Shown here: in pieces, positions 61,811 through 64,000 of the stretch
How the letters are laid out: each line of letters starts with the position of its first letter
Position numbering within the stretch: the first letter of the stretch is position 1
DNA from: Stutzerimonas stutzeri
Lineage (GTDB): Bacteria; Pseudomonadota; Gammaproteobacteria; Pseudomonadales; Pseudomonadaceae
Length of the DNA stretch: 64,000 nucleotides
Assembly: GCF_024448715.1 (NCBI RefSeq)
Contig: NZ_JAMOHZ010000006.1
Span: 62,001 to 126,000 of the forward strand
Direction of reading: 5' to 3'
The notes under the pieces: model-generated
What the model was told of the DNA's origin: nothing
What the model saw: the letters and a program-made list of their open reading frames with translations, nothing else
The model's database searches: none
Program-made: the position numbers and the translations under genes

Positions 61811-63369
61811 GCGCGCGCCCCTGTCCCGAACAACTCACGCCACCGAGCGCATAGTTCGGTCTTGGCGGCACTCGGTGGCAAGCGATGCCCATAGGCAAGA
61901 TTCAGCCAGTGACCGGTGAGCGTTTCGGCATAGCCGACGAGCTCCGGTTGCCCCTGACGCAGCAGTCCGAGCACCTCACCTTCGGTGTGGGCGCTCTTCA
62001 ACGGCAGGTTGCGCTCATGCAACAGTCGACTGAGAAAAGCTCGATAGAGCAATCCGAGGGCTTCGCGTGGCTGTTTATCCCAAAGCCGCTCCACTTCGCC
62101 GGGAACGTCCTGTGGAAGGCTTTCGGGCAGCATATCGAGACCGAACAAGATGGCCGGCGCGGGCGGGCGAGGGCTATCGGATGGTCGGTGGAGTCGCCCG
62201 ACGTAGAGCCTGATCCACTCTCGATAACGCCAGAATACAAATGTGATCAGGCCGAACAGAGCGGCCCAGAGCAGAATCTCTATGCCCGTTGCGACATGGT
62301 CGAAGCCGCGTTGCAGGCCGCTGCCGTTAAGCAGTTGTTCTAACAAACGCGCCAGCCAGCCAGCCTCTGAATCGTGCTGTTCCTCGCCAAAACGCCAGCG
62401 GGTAACCGTTTCGCGGTTTCTGAATGGTGGTTGATCCAGCAGCTCGGCGATCCGTTCGCTGGCGGCCTGGCTGGTCAATGGCTGGTTGAGTAATCGGCTG
62501 CTTTCCGGGCTCGGCTCGGCTGTCTTCTGTTCAGCTTGAGCAGTCGGAGGCGCTGCCTGGGCGTCGTCGATCGGTGGGATCAACAGCAGGCTCAGGCCGA
62601 GCAAAAGTGCCGGTAGCACGGCTTTCAGCCGTTCCTGCAATCGGCGGAAGCTCAACTCGATATCCCAGGCCTCGAGTACGGTTCGTCGATTGAGATAAAG
62701 GCTGAAACCGCTGGCGACATAGATCGGCTCCCAGACCACCAATGCCAGCACGTACAAAAGGTTGGAGAAGTGCTCGAACCAGAGCCAGTCGCCGTCCAGT
62801 TTCAGCAGGTCCTGCCACTTCCATTCAGCCAGTAGTTGCGACGGGATCAATACGTAAAGCAATGCCAGAGCGCCCAGCCACAAACCGCTCTCCAGATGGA
62901 CGCCGGCGATGGTCAGCCAGCGTGCTGCGCTGGTGTCACGTTGTTTCAGGACGACCAGCCGTTGACGCCGCGCGGAGCCGGACAACTCTTCAAGCTGCAG
63001 AACCGGCAGGTCGAAACTGCGGGTCAGGCTGAAGCGGCGCCAAGTGATGCTGGAAAACCACTGCGAACGCAGCAGTCCGGGAAGCGCCTGGAAACTGCGG
63101 CGCATTGTCGGGATATCACCGAACAACGAGCGGGAGACGATGAAAAGCGGCAGGCGCTCATAGAGTGGCTTGAACCACCAGAACAGCAGCAACGACAGGC
63201 TAGGGTGCTGCCAGAACACCAGACTGAACAGGGCGAATAGCGGCAGGGTCAGCAGTGCCCAACTGAACATCAGCAGTCCGGCCTGTCGCCGAGCCAGTAG
63301 GATGCCGAGGTCCAGCGCTTCCCAGGCACTGCGCGGGCGAATCTCCATGCTCGCGTCAGTCAGGCGCAT
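61807..63369 (-). CDS. DUF4129 domain membrane protein
   Basis: A 520-residue polytopic membrane protein. Several helices occur in residues 25-290, and one at about 375-395; the C-terminal DUF4129 domain (about 440-510, REALGLLYRAFLSRLLHER, AHTEGEVLGLLR) is typical of the transglutaminase-associated family that accompanies MoxR. It overlaps DUF4350 by four bases and its start overlaps the upstream gene by 14 nt. Confidence 0.8.
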   Translation of the reverse strand: MRLTDASMEIRPRSAWEALDLGILLARRQAGLLMFSWALLTLPLFALFSLVFWQHPSLSLLLFWWFKPLYERLPLFIVSRSLFGDIPTMRRSFQALPGLLRSQWFSSITWRRFSLTRSFDLPVLQLEELSGSARRQRLVVLKQRDTSAARWLTIAGVHLESGLWLGALALLYVLIPSQLLAEWKWQDLLKLDGDWLWFEHFSNLLYVLALVVWEPIYVASGFSLYLNRRTVLEAWDIELSFRRLQERLKAVLPALLLGLSLLLIPPIDDAQAAPPTAQAEQKTAEPSPESSRLLNQPLTSQAASERIAELLDQPPFRNRETVTRWRFGEEQHDSEAGWLARLLEQLLNGSGLQRGFDHVATGIEILLWAALFGLITFVFWRYREWIRLYVGRLHRPSDSPRPPAPAILFGLDMLPESLPQDVPGEVERLWDKQPREALGLLYRAFLSRLLHERNLPLKSAHTEGEVLGLLRQGQPELVGYAETLTGHWLNLAYGHRLPPSAAKTELCARWRELFGTGARA

Positions 63370-64000
63370 GGGTGTTCCTGCCGCTCAACAAGAAATACAG
63401 GCCGACCAGCAGCCACAGTAGCGCGCCCACAGCATATTTCACTGGCGCAGAAGGATAGGTCATCGACGACCAGTAGGCCTCGATGAACGCGGCGATCAGC
63501 AACAGCACAGTGGCGCCGATTATCAATCGCACCGTCTTGGCTGCTGCCAGCCGTAACGCTTCAGTTCGTGTCAGCCGACCTGGCGCAACGAGCGCGGCGC
63601 CCAGTTTCAACCCCGCTGCGCCAGCAAAGGTAATGGCTGTCAGCTCGAAGGCACCGTGACCTACGACGAACGACCAGAACGGCTGATGATAGCCAATCCC
63701 GGTCAGGTGGCCGGCAACCGCACCGATCATCAGTCCGTTGAAAAGCAGGTAGAACAGGCTGCCGACGCCGAATAGCAAGCCGCCAGCAAACGTCTGGAAG
63801 GCGATCCCGATGTTGTGCATGACGTAATAGCCGAACATCACCCAATCGTCACCGGACTCTCGTTCGCCGAAGCGACCAAGGCGGCTGGTGTCTGGGTCGT
63901 ACATCGCTTCCATCTGAGCGACCTGTTCCGGGTCGATCAGGCTGTAGACCAGCTCCGGGTACGCCAGCACCAGCGCGCCCATGCCCAGCAGGCTGGCATA
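63356..64000 (-). CDS. SpoIIM/DUF95-type stage II sporulation protein M-like membrane protein (5' end beyond the window)
   Basis: Partial: the frame continues beyond the right edge (YASLLGMGALVLAYPEL at its visible start) with 214 codons present. It contains the stage II sporulation M/DUF95 features: MHNIGIAFQTFAGGLLFGVGSLFYL, FNGLMIGAVAGHL, GHGAFELTAITFAGAAGLKLGAAL and several helices. In non-sporulating bacteria this domain is a membrane component of MoxR operons. The gene overlaps DUF4129 by 14 nt. Confidence 0.82.
   Translation of the reverse strand, partial: YASLLGMGALVLAYPELVYSLIDPEQVAQMEAMYDPDTSRLGRFGERESGDDWVMFGYYVMHNIGIAFQTFAGGLLFGVGSLFYLLFNGLMIGAVAGHLTGIGYHQPFWSFVVGHGAFELTAITFAGAAGLKLGAALVAPGRLTRTEALRLAAAKTVRLIIGATVLLLIAAFIEAYWSSMTYPSAPVKYAVGALLWLLVGLYFLLSGRNTHAPD

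Noticed and set aside
1..64000. CRISPR array, prophage, insertion sequence transposase, rRNA or tRNA genes
   Set aside because: No regularly spaced repeats, integrase/transposase motifs or tRNA-like cloverleafs were recognised by eye; only REP-like and palindromic repeats were found.

Overview
The window is a 64 kb stretch of GC-rich (about 60%) gammaproteobacterial chromosome from the Pseudomonadaceae, most likely a Stutzerimonas/Pseudomonas stutzeri-type organism. This placement is inferred from protein families and from gene pairs typical of Pseudomonas: a PA4642-like gene before mqo, folX-folM, olsB-olsA, a DUF1329 protein, and a MoxR/DUF58/DUF4350/DUF4129 operon. It is ordinary, densely packed core genome. 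I found no phage, transposase, CRISPR array, rRNA or tRNA.

Layout. 1-7.5 kb: a partial PQQ-type sugar dehydrogenase lipoprotein, an MgtC-like membrane protein, DUF5924/DUF2914 and DUF2726 proteins, a LOG-family nucleotide phosphoribohydrolase inside a region rich in DnaA boxes, a short-chain dehydrogenase and a SulP anion transporter. 7.6-12.2 kb: PA4642-like protein, malate:quinone oxidoreductase, a YajG-like lipoprotein and a DUF1329 protein, with clear terminators. 12.6-19.7 kb: small membrane and zinc-ribbon proteins, a SRAP (YedK-like) protein with altered active-site residues, an M48 lipoprotein protease, a Mn2+ riboswitch (yybP-ykoY) before a TMEM165/GDT1 transporter, RsmC and a D-2-hydroxyacid dehydrogenase. 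19.7-31.6 kb: LysE exporter, AMP-forming acyl-CoA ligase, a PAS hybrid kinase, an OmpA-like lipoprotein, and a large CHASE-PAS hybrid kinase with three receivers followed by a REC-PAS-GGDEF-EAL protein.

31.6-41 kb: a palindromic MITE-like element, an acyltransferase, a cluster of GTAGGGTGGGC repeats, ackA-pta (acetate/acetyl-CoA interconversion), slyD, glutathione peroxidase, a NemR-like TetR regulator with an Old Yellow Enzyme sharing an operator, a flavodoxin-fold reductase and CysZ. 41-51 kb: an orphan terminator that may mark a small RNA, HopJ-like/DUF1244 pair, folX-folM (tetrahydromonapterin), flavodoxin, class II aldolase, AcpH, olsB-olsA (ornithine lipids), a degenerate acyl-CoA dehydrogenase-like protein, a cardiolipin-synthase-like phospholipase D, a DJ-1 protein and a VF530 protein. 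51-64 kb: class I fumarase, a diguanylate cyclase overlapping an iron-sulfur flavoprotein reductase, pyruvate kinase, three small envelope/signalling genes and the MoxR-DUF58-DUF4350-DUF4129-SpoIIM operon, which runs off the right edge.

Together the genes cover central carbon metabolism (mqo, fumarase, pyruvate kinase, ackA-pta), membrane lipid remodelling (three PlsC-type acyltransferases, OlsB, a cardiolipin synthase), electrophile/oxidant defence (NemR/OYE, glutathione peroxidase, DJ-1) and c-di-GMP/two-component signalling. The observations most worth a second look are the cluster of consensus DnaA boxes around the LOG gene, the SRAP active-site substitutions, the interleaved riboswitch expression platform, the orphan terminator near 41.2 kb, the 162-bp palindromic element, and two very small ORFs with good ribosome binding sites.
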